A DNA stretch of 64,000 nucleotides from the NCBI GenBank assembly GCA_016700415.1, contig CP065018.1, positions 868,001-932,000 on the forward strand. Reading direction: 5' to 3'. This DNA comes from Flavobacteriales bacterium (GTDB lineage Bacteria; Bacteroidota; Bacteroidia; Flavobacteriales_F; PHOS-HE28). Below are positions 42,537-51,079 of this stretch, in pieces. The position numbers and the translations under genes are program-made. Each line of letters opens with the position of its first letter. Position 1 is the stretch's first letter. A model generated the notes under the pieces. The model saw only the letters and a list, made by a program, of their open reading frames with translations. It was not told the origin of the DNA and did no database searches.

Positions 42537-43121
42537 ATGAACAGGATACTAAAGTCACTTAGCGTGCTGCTCGTTGCGGCAAGCGTCCCTGCAAGCCTCT
42601 CCGCCCAGGGTTTTGATGGCGGCGACAATGTGATCGGCCTTGGTGCCGGTGTTGGTGGCCTTTTTGGATTCGGTCCGGTGTTCATGTTGAACTATGATCA
42701 CGGAATGGGGTTCAAGGCCGGTCCCGGGGTTGTGGGCATTGGTGCACTTGTAGCCTATAAGAGCAGCATTGACAATGGCACCTATAATAACTACAAATGG
42801 CAACGTAAAGCATACACATTTGCTGTGCGCGGCACCTACCACTGGAATTCGTGGCACAAGAACGACAAGCTTGACGTGTATGGCGGCGTGATCCTCGGTC
42901 TATCGGTCCGTACCGATAATCTGGACGACTACTACGACAATTACTACTACAACTACTACGGGTACCGCTACAACAGTTTGTATGACAGCGGCAAGGGCGT
43001 ACACCCTGTTGCCGGAGTGCTGGTGGGGGCACATTGGTATTTCACGAACAACTTCGGTGTGTTTGCTGAAGCCGGTTCGTCGGTCTCCAACATTGGAGCG
43101 GGACTTACCCTCAAGTTTTAA
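42537..43121 (+). CDS. outer membrane beta-barrel protein
   Basis: A 194-aa exported protein with signal peptide MNRILKSLSVLLVAASVPASLSA. Alternating beta strands rich in Gly and aromatic residues (FALNYDHGMGFKAG-like segments, RGTYHWNSWHK, VYGGVILGLSVR) end in a terminal Phe (GAGLTLKF), the usual barrel signature. One loop, about residues 126-147, is very tyrosine-rich (DDYYDNYYYNYYGYRYN). A CATATTTG element lies about 25 bases upstream. Function unknown. Confidence 0.8.
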   Translation: MNRILKSLSVLLVAASVPASLSAQGFDGGDNVIGLGAGVGGLFGFGPVFMLNYDHGMGFKAGPGVVGIGALVAYKSSIDNGTYNNYKWQRKAYTFAVRGTYHWNSWHKNDKLDVYGGVILGLSVRTDNLDDYYDNYYYNYYGYRYNSLYDSGKGVHPVAGVLVGAHWYFTNNFGVFAEAGSSVSNIGAGLTLKF

Positions 43122-43282
43122 GGAGGTCACCCTGTTTTCTACCATTCTCCACGAAGCGCCTCAAAAGGGCGCTTCGTTCGTTCCGGGCCATCCTTACCTT
43201 CGCCGCCCTCCCGGCGCATGCCGGGGCACCGCCGTAAGCTTGCCCCGCGCTTGTTGCGGGGTATGGCGGGAAATGCGAACCG

Positions 43283-45226
43283 ATGAAGATCAATGTGACC
43301 CTGCCGGACGGAACTGTCCGGGAATATGAGCAAGGTGCCACCGCCATGGACGTGGCCCTCAGCATCAGCGAAGGATTGGCGAGGAACGTGCTTTCCGCCA
43401 AGGTGAACGGCGAGGTGCGCGAAGCGAACCGCCCTTTGCCCGGCGATTGCACCGTGCAACTGCTCACTTGGAAGGACGACGAGGGCAAGGCCACGATGTG
43501 GCACAGTAGCGCGCACCTGCTGGCGGAAGCCGTGGAAGCACTTTATCCCGGCACCAAATTCGGGATCGGTCCGCCCATCGAGAACGGCTTTTACTACGAC
43601 ATCGACCTGGGCGACAAGGTGATCAGCGACGCTGACTTCAAGGCCATCGAGGACAAGATGAAGGAGTTGGCCTCTAGGAAGGAAGTCTTCGCCCGCCGCG
43701 AAGTGCCCAAGGCCGAGGCCATCGCCTACTTCAAGGAGAAGGGCGACGAATACAAGCTGGAGCTGATCGACGGCCTCGAGGACGGCACCATCAGCTTCTA
43801 CACTCAAGGCAACTTCACCGACCTCTGCCGCGGGCCGCACCTGCCGGACACCTCGTCCATCAAAGCGATGAAGGTGCTCAGCGTGGCCGGGGCCTACTGG
43901 CGCGGCGATGAGAAGCGCAAGCAGCTCACCCGCCTTTACGCCATCACCTTCCCCAAGCAGAAGGAACTGGACGAATACCTCGTGCTGCTGGAGGAAGCCA
44001 AGAAGCGCGACCACCGCAAGCTCGGCAAGGAACTGGACCTGTTCACCTTCAGCGAGAAGGTGGGCGCCGGCCTTCCGCTGTGGCTGCCCAAGGGTGCAGC
44101 GCTGCGCGAGCGGCTCATCAACTTCATGAAGACCGCACAGGAGAAAAGCGGCTACCTGCAAGTGGCCACGCCGCACATCGCGTTGAAGCAGCTCTATATC
44201 ACCAGCGGCCACTACGAGAAATACGGGCAGGACAGTTTCCAGGCCATCCATACCCCGCACGAAGGCGAGGAATTCATGCTGAAGCCCATGAACTGCCCGC
44301 ACCACTGCGAGATCTTTGCCAGCCGCCCACGCAGCTACAAGGACCTCCCGTTGCGCCTCGCGGAATTCGGCACCGTCTACCGCTACGAGCAAAGCGGCGA
44401 ATTGCACGGTCTTACCCGCGTACGGGGCTTCACGCAGGACGATGCCCACCTCTTCTGCCGCCCTGACCAGGTGAAGGAGGAGTTCATGAAGGTGATCGAC
44501 CTCGTACTGTTGGTCTTCAAAGCCCTTGGCCTGAACGATTACGAGGCCCAGATCAGCCTGCGCGACAAAGTGGACCGCACGAAGTACATCGGCAGCGACG
44601 AGAACTGGGAAAAGGCGGAGAATGCCATCATCGAGGCTGCCGCCGAAAAAGGACTGAAGACCTTCATCGAATACGGGGAAGCCGCGTTCTACGGGCCGAA
44701 GCTGGACTTCATGGTGAAGGACGCCATAGGCCGCCGCTGGCAGTTAGGCACCATCCAGGTGGACTACAACTTGCCCGAGCGTTTCGAGCTGGAATACACC
44801 GGCAGCGACAATGCCAAGCACCGGCCGGTGATGATCCATCGCGCACCATTTGGCAGCTTGGAGCGTTTCTTAGCCGTAGTGATCGAGCATACCGCAGGCC
44901 GTTTCCCGCTTTGGTTGACGCCTGAGCAGGCCATAGTCCTACCGATCAGCGAAAAATTCAACGAAACGGCGCAACAAGTGGCTGAATTGCTGAAAGAATG
45001 CGATATTCGCGCCATCATTGACGAGAGGAACGAAAAGATCGGTCGCAAGATCCGCGACGCAGAAATAGCGAAGACGCCGTTCATGCTCATCATTGGCGAA
45101 AAAGAAGCCGACGCAGGGACCATCTCCGTGCGCGAGCAGGGCCAGGGCGACTTGGGATCCATGACCCCCAACGAATTCGAGAAGCTGGTGAAGGACCGCA
45201 TCCAGGCCAGTCTTTCCGCAGCCTAG
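43283..45226 (+). CDS. thrS: threonine-tRNA ligase
   Basis: A 647-aa class II synthetase. It has an N-terminal TGS domain (residues 1-62; ITLPDGTVREYEQG-like start), an editing domain with HSSAHLLAEAV, and the catalytic core: motif 2 TRVRGFTQDDAHLFC, motif 3 HRAPFGSLERFLAVVIEH, and the zinc Cys in NCPHHCEIF. The C-terminal anticodon-binding domain is from about 545. First gene of the cluster thrS-infC-rpmI-rplT. A TACCTTCG octamer (43195-43202) and a CCCCGCG/CGGGG hairpin in the 80-nt leader could serve promoter and control. Confidence 0.96.
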   Translation: MKINVTLPDGTVREYEQGATAMDVALSISEGLARNVLSAKVNGEVREANRPLPGDCTVQLLTWKDDEGKATMWHSSAHLLAEAVEALYPGTKFGIGPPIENGFYYDIDLGDKVISDADFKAIEDKMKELASRKEVFARREVPKAEAIAYFKEKGDEYKLELIDGLEDGTISFYTQGNFTDLCRGPHLPDTSSIKAMKVLSVAGAYWRGDEKRKQLTRLYAITFPKQKELDEYLVLLEEAKKRDHRKLGKELDLFTFSEKVGAGLPLWLPKGAALRERLINFMKTAQEKSGYLQVATPHIALKQLYITSGHYEKYGQDSFQAIHTPHEGEEFMLKPMNCPHHCEIFASRPRSYKDLPLRLAEFGTVYRYEQSGELHGLTRVRGFTQDDAHLFCRPDQVKEEFMKVIDLVLLVFKALGLNDYEAQISLRDKVDRTKYIGSDENWEKAENAIIEAAAEKGLKTFIEYGEAAFYGPKLDFMVKDAIGRRWQLGTIQVDYNLPERFELEYTGSDNAKHRPVMIHRAPFGSLERFLAVVIEHTAGRFPLWLTPEQAIVLPISEKFNETAQQVAELLKECDIRAIIDERNEKIGRKIRDAEIAKTPFMLIIGEKEADAGTISVREQGQGDLGSMTPNEFEKLVKDRIQASLSAA

Positions 45227-45256
45227 TATCATCAGGAAAACGAACGAACAGCAAGT

Positions 45257-45856
45257 TTGGCAAAACGACCCCCCTTCCGTCCCTTGGGCCCACGCCCACC
45301 TCGCCCCGCAGGCGGCCGCCGTCCGCGCGGCCGCGTAGTCCGCGAAGACCCGCACCGCATCAATGACCGCATCTACGGGGTTCCCGAGGTGCGCGTAGTT
45401 GGCGATGACATAGAGCAGGGCATCTACCCCATTGAACAGGCCCTGAAAATGGCCGAGGAAAAAGGCTTGGACCTGGTGGAGATCAGCGCCAGCGCCGATC
45501 CGCCCGTGTGCCGGATCATCGAGTACAAAAAGTTCCTGTACGACCTCAAGAAGAAGCAGAAGGAGATCAAGGCCAAGCAGGCCGTGATCGAGATGAAGGA
45601 GATCCGCTTCGGCCCCAACACGGACGAACACGACCTCAACTTCAAGCTCAAACACGCCCGCCGCTTCCTGGAGGAAGGCCACAAGGTGAAGGCGTTCGTC
45701 TTCTTCAAGGGCCGCACCATCGTCTTCAAGGAGCGCGGCGAGATCCTGCTGCTGAAGTTCGCCCAAGAGTTGGAGGACATCGGCGTGGTGGAGAGCATGC
45801 CCAAGCTGGAAGGCAAGCGGATGATGATGTACTTGATCCCGAAGAAGAAGAAGTAA
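45257..45856 (+). CDS. infC: translation initiation factor IF-3 (TTG start)
   Basis: A 199-aa IF-3. It has a basic extension (residues 1-32), an N-domain with INDRIYGVPEVRVVGD and a linker followed by a C-domain with IRFGPNTDEHDLNFKLKHARRFLEEG. No ATG is available before the N-domain; the best start is TTG at 45257. IF-3 rejects non-standard start codons, and E. coli infC uses AUU for autoregulation. A TTG start would allow the same feedback here. 30 bases after thrS. Confidence 0.93.
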   Translation: MAKRPPFRPLGPRPPRPAGGRRPRGRVVREDPHRINDRIYGVPEVRVVGDDIEQGIYPIEQALKMAEEKGLDLVEISASADPPVCRIIEYKKFLYDLKKKQKEIKAKQAVIEMKEIRFGPNTDEHDLNFKLKHARRFLEEGHKVKAFVFFKGRTIVFKERGEILLLKFAQELEDIGVVESMPKLEGKRMMMYLIPKKKK

Positions 45857-45898
45857 GTTCCGCTTCTTAAGTCGGGAGTCTCGAACCTTGAGTATATA

Positions 45899-45953
45899 GC
45901 CACAAGCCATAAGCCGCAAGCTTGAGGCTTGGAGCTTGTGGCTTGTAGCTTCC
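45899..45953. repeat. AAGCCAC-unit hairpin between infC and rpmI
   Basis: The left part GCCACAAGCCATAAGCCGC and the right part GCTTGTGGCTTGTAGCTT pair imperfectly around CTTGAGGCTTGG. The sequence is made of 7-9 bp AAGCCxx units. It lies in the 197-bp gap inside the translation cluster, so it could be a processing or attenuation site. Confidence 0.6.
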
Positions 45954-46053
45954 CCACCCCCCCAGGTCGCGAAGAAAAATCGGCAGGTTTGTCCCATATT
46001 CAGGAAAAATCACGAAATTCGCGCCCCGAACGTTCGATCAACACAGAGAGGCC

Positions 46054-46245
46054 ATGCCGAAGATGAAGTCGAAGTCCGGTGCCAAGAAGCGGTTCAAGCT
46101 TACGGGCACGGGCAAAGTGAAGCGCAAGCACGCGTATCACAACCACATTCTTACCAAGAAGCACAAGAAGCGGAAGCGCAACTTGCAGAAGACCACGTTG
46201 GTGCACAGCCACGACGAGAAGGCTATCCTGCTGCTCCTGAAGTAA
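46054..46245 (+). CDS. rpmI: 50S ribosomal protein L35
   Basis: A 63-aa basic protein with the L35 pattern MPKMKSKSGAKKRFKLTGTGK and HILTKKHKKRKRNL. Standard position between infC and rplT. Confidence 0.96.
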   Translation: MPKMKSKSGAKKRFKLTGTGKVKRKHAYHNHILTKKHKKRKRNLQKTTLVHSHDEKAILLLLK

Positions 46246-46343
46246 GACCGTTTCCTGCCGGGTAAACGGCGGGGTTAACCAGGGCTTGAAGCACCAAAGA
46301 GCCGTCACCGCACGGACGCTCCAGCCCGAAAACAAAGAGAAAG

Positions 46344-46688
46344 ATGCCACGCGCAAAGAATAAAGTCGCCAGCCGCGCCCGCCGCAAAAAGGTCCTCAAG
46401 AAGGCCAAAGGCAATTTCGGCCGCAGAAAAAACGTGTTCACCGTTGCGGTGAACACCGTTGAGAAAGGATACAACCACGCCTACATCGGTCGCAAGATCA
46501 AGAAGCGCGACTTCCGCGCCCTTTGGATCCAGCGTATCAACGCCGCCGTCCGCGAGCACGGCATGTCGTACAGCGTCTTCATGAACAAGCTGAAGATCGC
46601 CGAGATCACCTTGGACCGCAAAGCCCTTGCCGAGATCGCCTTCAGCGATTCCGAAGGCTTCAAGGCCATTGTGGATAAAGTGAAATAG
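46344..46688 (+). CDS. rplT: 50S ribosomal protein L20
   Basis: A 114-aa basic protein with RRKKVLKKAKGNFGRRKNVF and LWIQRINAAVREHGMSYS, the typical L20 sequence and length. Last gene of the cluster, followed by a strong terminator. Confidence 0.96.
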   Translation: MPRAKNKVASRARRKKVLKKAKGNFGRRKNVFTVAVNTVEKGYNHAYIGRKIKKRDFRALWIQRINAAVREHGMSYSVFMNKLKIAEITLDRKALAEIAFSDSEGFKAIVDKVK

Positions 46689-46716
46689 AGTTGTCTCCGG
46701 AACTTATCCGGTACTG

Positions 46717-46747
46717 AAGGGCCATTCCGTGAGGAGTGGCCCTTTTT
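46717..46747 (+). terminator. intrinsic terminator after rplT
   Basis: Stem AAGGGCCATTCC / GGAGTGGCCCTT with a GTGA loop (12 pairs including one G-T), followed by T residues. Confidence 0.87.
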
Positions 46748-46753
46748 CGTTGT

Positions 46754-46874
46754 TGGTTGTCAGTTGTCAAGATCAGTTGTCAGTTGTCCGTTGTGAGTTG
46801 TCCGACTGCATTGGATCGCTACGGCAGGTCGCGGGCCGGTCGCGGCCAGGCCTGACAACGGACAACCGACAACT
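46754..46874. repeat. TTGTCAG inverted-repeat element, second large copy
   Basis: The left arm (46754-46803) carries several GTTGTCA/GTTGTCC units. The right arm (46851-46874) reads CTGACAACGGACAACCGACAACT. The arms enclose a GC-rich loop. The right arm ends in the TAG stop of the exonuclease gene on the minus strand. Same architecture as 7802-7944. Confidence 0.75.
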
Positions 46875-47475
46875 AAGCAAGCAAAGTCACCTTCCCTCCC
46901 GGAGTCCGATGCTCTTGCGGGCTTAATCCACCGCACTTCAACTTGCTTTGCTTCAGCAGGTCATCCACGTTGGTAACGCCGGCCTTCCGGCTGGCACACA
47001 ACACCAGTTTCGCAGCGGCCTCGGCATCGTTCCCGGCGCGGTGGTGCGCAAACTGGATCCCATGCATGTCGCACATCGGTCTCAGCCCATAGCCTTTATG
47101 GCCCGGCCATACCCGGCGACAGAGGCTCACGCTACAGAAATAGCTGAAGGTGGGCAGCGGCAGCCGGTGGCTCAGCAGCGTGCTGCGCAGGACGTTCATA
47201 TCGAAGGCCGCGTTGTGGGCCACCACCACGTTGCCTTGCATCAAGGGCATGGCCTCTTCCCATACTTCCGCGAAGCTTGGCGAATTGGCCACATCCTGCG
47301 GACGGATGCCATGTACCGCGATGGTGAACGGCGAGAAATACGGCCATTGGCGCGGCTTGATCAGCCAGTTTCGCACCTCGCTGACCTGGCCGTTGCGCAC
47401 GATGGCCAGACCCATTTCACAGGGGCTGTCCGGGTCGTTGGTGGCGGTCTCGAAGTCGAGGGCGAGGAGATCCAT
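46873..47475 (-). CDS. 3'-5' exonuclease, DnaQ-like (DEDDh)
   Basis: A 200-aa exonuclease with the three motifs LALDFETA (Asp, Glu), VVAHNAAFDMNVL (Asp) and HHRAGNDAEAAAKL (His, Asp). The C-terminal tail, about 30 residues, is not part of the fold. It may proofread for DnaE (which has no exonuclease of its own) or act in repair. The frame opens earlier at 47562, but MDLLALDFET is the family N-terminus. Confidence 0.88.
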   Translation of the reverse strand: MDLLALDFETATNDPDSPCEMGLAIVRNGQVSEVRNWLIKPRQWPYFSPFTIAVHGIRPQDVANSPSFAEVWEEAMPLMQGNVVVAHNAAFDMNVLRSTLLSHRLPLPTFSYFCSVSLCRRVWPGHKGYGLRPMCDMHGIQFAHHRAGNDAEAAAKLVLCASRKAGVTNVDDLLKQSKLKCGGLSPQEHRTPGGKVTLLA

Positions 47476-47579
47476 GAGTTGTTTTGGACGCAGAGGCGCG
47501 GAGAAATACGACGTAGTGATCGGTGGCTGGTGATCGGACAACTGGCCGCTGCCAACTGCCACTGCCGACTATCAGTTTG

Positions 47580-48473
47580 TCAAAGCTTCACCACCTCAGC
47601 ATCCGCCAAGGCTTGATGGATCTTCTTGGCCGTGCCTTCGCTCACGGGTACCAGCGGGAGCCGCATGTGAACGTCGCAGAGGCCGAGGGACTTCAGCACC
47701 TCTTTGATACCGCCGGGATTGCCTTCCACGAAGAGCAGGGTGATGAGTTCAATGAGCTTGAGATGCTCCTTGCGGGCGGTCCCGAAGTCACCTTTCATGG
47801 CAGAATGGACCAAGCGTCCAAATTCCTCAGGAAGGCCATTGCCGACCACGCTGATCACGCCGTCTCCACCCATGGCGAGCATCGGGAGCGTAAGCGCATC
47901 ATCGCCGCTGATGACCAAGAAATCCTTGGGGCGGTGCTTCAGGATCAGGCCCACTTGATCGAGGTTCCCGCTGGCCTCCTTGATGGCGATGATGTTCTTG
48001 AAGTCGCGGGCGAGGCGCAAGGTGGTCTCGGCCGTGATGTTGCTCATGGTGCGGCCCGGCACGTTGTAGAGGATGATCGGACGCAGGCTGACCTGCGCCA
48101 GCGCCTTGTAGTGTTGGTAGATGCCTTCCTGCGTGGGCTTGTTGTAGTACGGGCTGACGCTGAGGATCGCGTCCACGCCGTCCATGTCGAAAGCTTGGAA
48201 CTGCTCGATGACCTCGGCGGTGTTGTTGCCCCCGATGCCGAGCACGATGGGCACGCGGTCGTGCACCACCTCGATCACCTGTGCCAGCAATTGCTTCTTC
48301 TCTTCGGTGGATATGGTGGCACTTTCGCCGGTGGTGCCCATCACCACGAGAAAATCGATGCCGCCGGTGATCTGATGTTCGATCACCTTGGCCAATGCGG
48401 CATGGTCGATGGCGCCATTGGCGCGGAAGGGCGTGATGAGAGCCACGCCGAGGCCTTGAAAACGGTTGTCCAT
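47580..48473 (-). CDS. dapA: 4-hydroxy-tetrahydrodipicolinate synthase
   Basis: A 297-aa aldolase that condenses pyruvate and aspartate semialdehyde. Conserved segments: GVALITPF, VVMGTTGESAT, the Tyr region SVSPYYNKPTQEGIYQHY, YNVPGRT, and the Schiff-base Lys in IIAIKEASGNLDQ. dapB is at 18634. It lies 7 bases downstream of the DUF6913-like gene. Confidence 0.96.
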   Translation of the reverse strand: MDNRFQGLGVALITPFRANGAIDHAALAKVIEHQITGGIDFLVVMGTTGESATISTEEKKQLLAQVIEVVHDRVPIVLGIGGNNTAEVIEQFQAFDMDGVDAILSVSPYYNKPTQEGIYQHYKALAQVSLRPIILYNVPGRTMSNITAETTLRLARDFKNIIAIKEASGNLDQVGLILKHRPKDFLVISGDDALTLPMLAMGGDGVISVVGNGLPEEFGRLVHSAMKGDFGTARKEHLKLIELITLLFVEGNPGGIKEVLKSLGLCDVHMRLPLVPVSEGTAKKIHQALADAEVVKL

Positions 48474-48480
48474 GGAAATT

Positions 48481-49053
48481 TCAGTTTAAGGAAGGCACCT
48501 CCTTGGGGGCATTGATCATCATCAGGTACCGGTGGATATTGGCGACCAACTGGGGAAGGCTGTCCGCGCCGGCCGTGTCGATCATCATGTCCAGGAAATG
48601 GGCATTGGTATCGCCAAGGCGGCCCACCTTGAACCGGGCCTTGCTCTTGGCCATGACGTACTGAAGTGGCAGACTGTCGTGTACAGTGAGGTCGATGAGC
48701 ACATCGTACTCCTCGGCGATGAAATTCTGTACGATGTTCCCGTGCGGAATGCGGTACCAATTAAGGTCCTTCAACGAGTATACGTCGAAATTGAGTTTGG
48801 CGTGGAGATAAAAAGGCAGCTCCTTGGCATCGAAATAGCCGAGGGCCATGATCCTGGTGATACCCAGCTCCTCCTTGATCTTCTTGACGTAGTTGCGCAC
48901 CTTGTTATGCGCGTCCTCATCGGTGACCATGTACAGGATGCCCACCTTCACGGAAGCCGCCAAGTTCTTGGCCACGGGTCTACGGTCCGGAGCGGTCTCC
49001 TTCAGCAGCGCACGTCGGCCCAGCCATTCTTTGATGCTGTCCAGCAGCTTCAT
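48481..49053 (-). CDS. DUF6913-like protein
   Basis: A 190-aa soluble protein with no signal peptide. Characteristic text includes VGILYMVTDEDAHNKVRNYVKKI, YFDAKELPFYLHAKLNFD and DVLIDLTVHDSLPLQYVMAKSKARFKVGR. Members of this Bacteroidota family usually sit beside dapA, as here. Function unknown. ATGA overlap with the ligA stop. Confidence 0.68.
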   Translation of the reverse strand: MKLLDSIKEWLGRRALLKETAPDRRPVAKNLAASVKVGILYMVTDEDAHNKVRNYVKKIKEELGITRIMALGYFDAKELPFYLHAKLNFDVYSLKDLNWYRIPHGNIVQNFIAEEYDVLIDLTVHDSLPLQYVMAKSKARFKVGRLGDTNAHFLDMMIDTAGADSLPQLVANIHRYLMMINAPKEVPSLN

Positions 49054-51068
49054 GCCTCTATCATCCGCTTGAATTCAACCTCGTCGATCACTTTCACTCC
49101 CAGTTCCTCGGCTTTTGCCCGTTTCGCCGGACCCATATCGGCGCCCGCGACCACAAAGCTCGTTTTCTTACTGATAGAACCGCTCACTTTTCCACCGTTT
49201 TCTTCGATGGCCTCCTTGATGCCATCCCGCGTGAAGGTCTCAAAAACCCCTGAGACCACGAAAGATGATCCTTTGAGGCGGTCACCTTGGGGACGGGCGG
49301 CGGTGATGTCCATGGCCAATTCCAGCCCGGCTTCACGGAGCCGTTGAATAATGGCCCTGTTTCCTTCTGCGCTGAAGAAATCCAGGATACTGGCTGCTAC
49401 CACCGTCCCGACCTCATCCACGGCGGTCAGTTCTTCCGAGGTCATATCGGCAAGCCGATCGATGCTTCCCACGGCCCGTGCGATCTTTTTCGCGACCGTC
49501 TCCCCCACGTGGCGGATGCCCAAGGCGAAGAGCACCCGCTCAAAGGGCACGGTCCTGCTGGCCGCTATCCCGTCGACGATCAATTGGGTGCTGCGCTCGC
49601 CCCAGCCTTTGCCCAGATCGAGGAGATGCTCCTGCTTTAGGTCGTAGAGATCGGCCACATTGTGGATCAGGTCCGCTCGGAACAAAGCCTCCACGGTCTC
49701 CCCGCCCAGCCCGTCGATATCCATGGCCTTGCGGCTTACGAAGTGCTCGATCCTACGCATGATCTGTGGCGGGCAGGCATGTTCGTTCGGGCAGTAGTGC
49801 TGTGCCTCGCCTTCATCGCGGACGAGGGCGGTGCCGCATGCGGGGCATAATGCGGGATAGCTCACAGGAACGGCACCGGGCGCGCGACGAGCGATGTCCA
49901 CGGCGGTGATCTTGGGGATGATCTCGCCGCCTTTCTCCACCTGCACCATGTCGCCGATGTGGAGGTCCAGCTTGGCGATCTGGTCAGCGTTGTGGATGCT
50001 GGCGCGCTTCACGGTGGTGCCCGCGAGTTCCACGGGCTCCAGCAGGGCCACGGGGGTGACCGCCCCGGTGCGGCCCACGTTGAACTCCACGCCGTTGAGC
50101 CGGGTGAATTTCTGTTCCGCCTGGAATTTGTAGGCGATGGCCCAGCGCGGGCTTTTGGCGCGCAGGCCCAGTTCCTCCTGCAGGTCAATGTTGTCCACCT
50201 TGATGACCACACCGTCCATTGCGATATCCAGATCATACCGCGCCTTGTCCCAGTGTGCGATGAAGTCCATGATGCCCTCAAGCGTATCGGTCTGCTCAAT
50301 GAAACGCTTCGCATGGTCGGGCGTGCGGAAACCCCATTCGCGGCATTGCATGATGTTGTCGTACTGGCTGCGCGTGGGCAATTCCTCGGCTTGGAGGGTG
50401 TAAATGAAGTTCTGAAGCCCGCGCTTGGCCACGATCTTCGGATCTTGCAGTTTCAACGTACCGGCGGTGGTGTTGCGCGGGTTGGCGAAGAGCTCTTCTC
50501 CTTCCTCCTCCCGTTGCCTGTTCAGTTGCTCGAATGCCTTCCGGCCCATGAGGATCTCGCCGCGCGCTTCCAGTTCGGCAGGCGGGTTGCCGCGCAGGCG
50601 CAACGGGATCGAGCGCACGGTGCGGACGTTCGCGGTGATGTCGTCACCCTTTTCCCCGTCGCCTCGGGTGAGGCCGCGCACGAGTTCGCCGTTCCGGTAG
50701 GTGAGGCTGATGGCCACACCGTCGTACTTCAGCTCCATGGTGAAAGTGACCTTACCGTACTCCTTCACGATCCGCTGCACGAACTCCTCCACCTCCTCCC
50801 GGCTGTAGCTGTTGCTGAGGGAGAGCATGGGCCAGCGGTGCGGCACCGTGGCAAATTCCTTGGTGATGTCGCCGCCTACGCGCTGGGTGGGGCTGTTGGG
50901 GGAAGCGAGCTGCGGCCATTGGGCTTCCAGGGCTTCCAACTCTTTCATCAAGAGATCGAAGTCGCGATCCGAGATCACCGGCTTAACCTCCACGTAGTAC
51001 AGATGGTTATGACGCTCCAATTCAGTGCTGAGCTCAGCAATGCGTTTCGCGGCCTGTTCGCGGTCCAT
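49050..51068 (-). CDS. ligA: NAD-dependent DNA ligase
   Basis: A 672-aa ligase. It has domain Ia with HNHLYYVEVKPVISDRDFD, the adenylated Lys in MELKYDGVA (KxDG, about residue 118), the OB domain, a four-Cys zinc finger (CPACG ... HYCPNEHACP, about 405-430), helix-hairpin-helix repeats, and a BRCT domain at the end (SSFVVSGVFETFTRDG). An alternative GTG start at 51083 overlaps the prmC stop as GTGA and would add five residues. Confidence 0.96.
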   Translation of the reverse strand: MDREQAAKRIAELSTELERHNHLYYVEVKPVISDRDFDLLMKELEALEAQWPQLASPNSPTQRVGGDITKEFATVPHRWPMLSLSNSYSREEVEEFVQRIVKEYGKVTFTMELKYDGVAISLTYRNGELVRGLTRGDGEKGDDITANVRTVRSIPLRLRGNPPAELEARGEILMGRKAFEQLNRQREEEGEELFANPRNTTAGTLKLQDPKIVAKRGLQNFIYTLQAEELPTRSQYDNIMQCREWGFRTPDHAKRFIEQTDTLEGIMDFIAHWDKARYDLDIAMDGVVIKVDNIDLQEELGLRAKSPRWAIAYKFQAEQKFTRLNGVEFNVGRTGAVTPVALLEPVELAGTTVKRASIHNADQIAKLDLHIGDMVQVEKGGEIIPKITAVDIARRAPGAVPVSYPALCPACGTALVRDEGEAQHYCPNEHACPPQIMRRIEHFVSRKAMDIDGLGGETVEALFRADLIHNVADLYDLKQEHLLDLGKGWGERSTQLIVDGIAASRTVPFERVLFALGIRHVGETVAKKIARAVGSIDRLADMTSEELTAVDEVGTVVAASILDFFSAEGNRAIIQRLREAGLELAMDITAARPQGDRLKGSSFVVSGVFETFTRDGIKEAIEENGGKVSGSISKKTSFVVAGADMGPAKRAKAEELGVKVIDEVEFKRMIEA

Positions 51069-51079
51069 GCGCGCAAAGA

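Noticed and set aside
43199..43282. T-box or attenuator before thrS
   Set aside because: A GC hairpin is present, but there is no T-box consensus and no T-run; T-boxes are not expected in this phylum.
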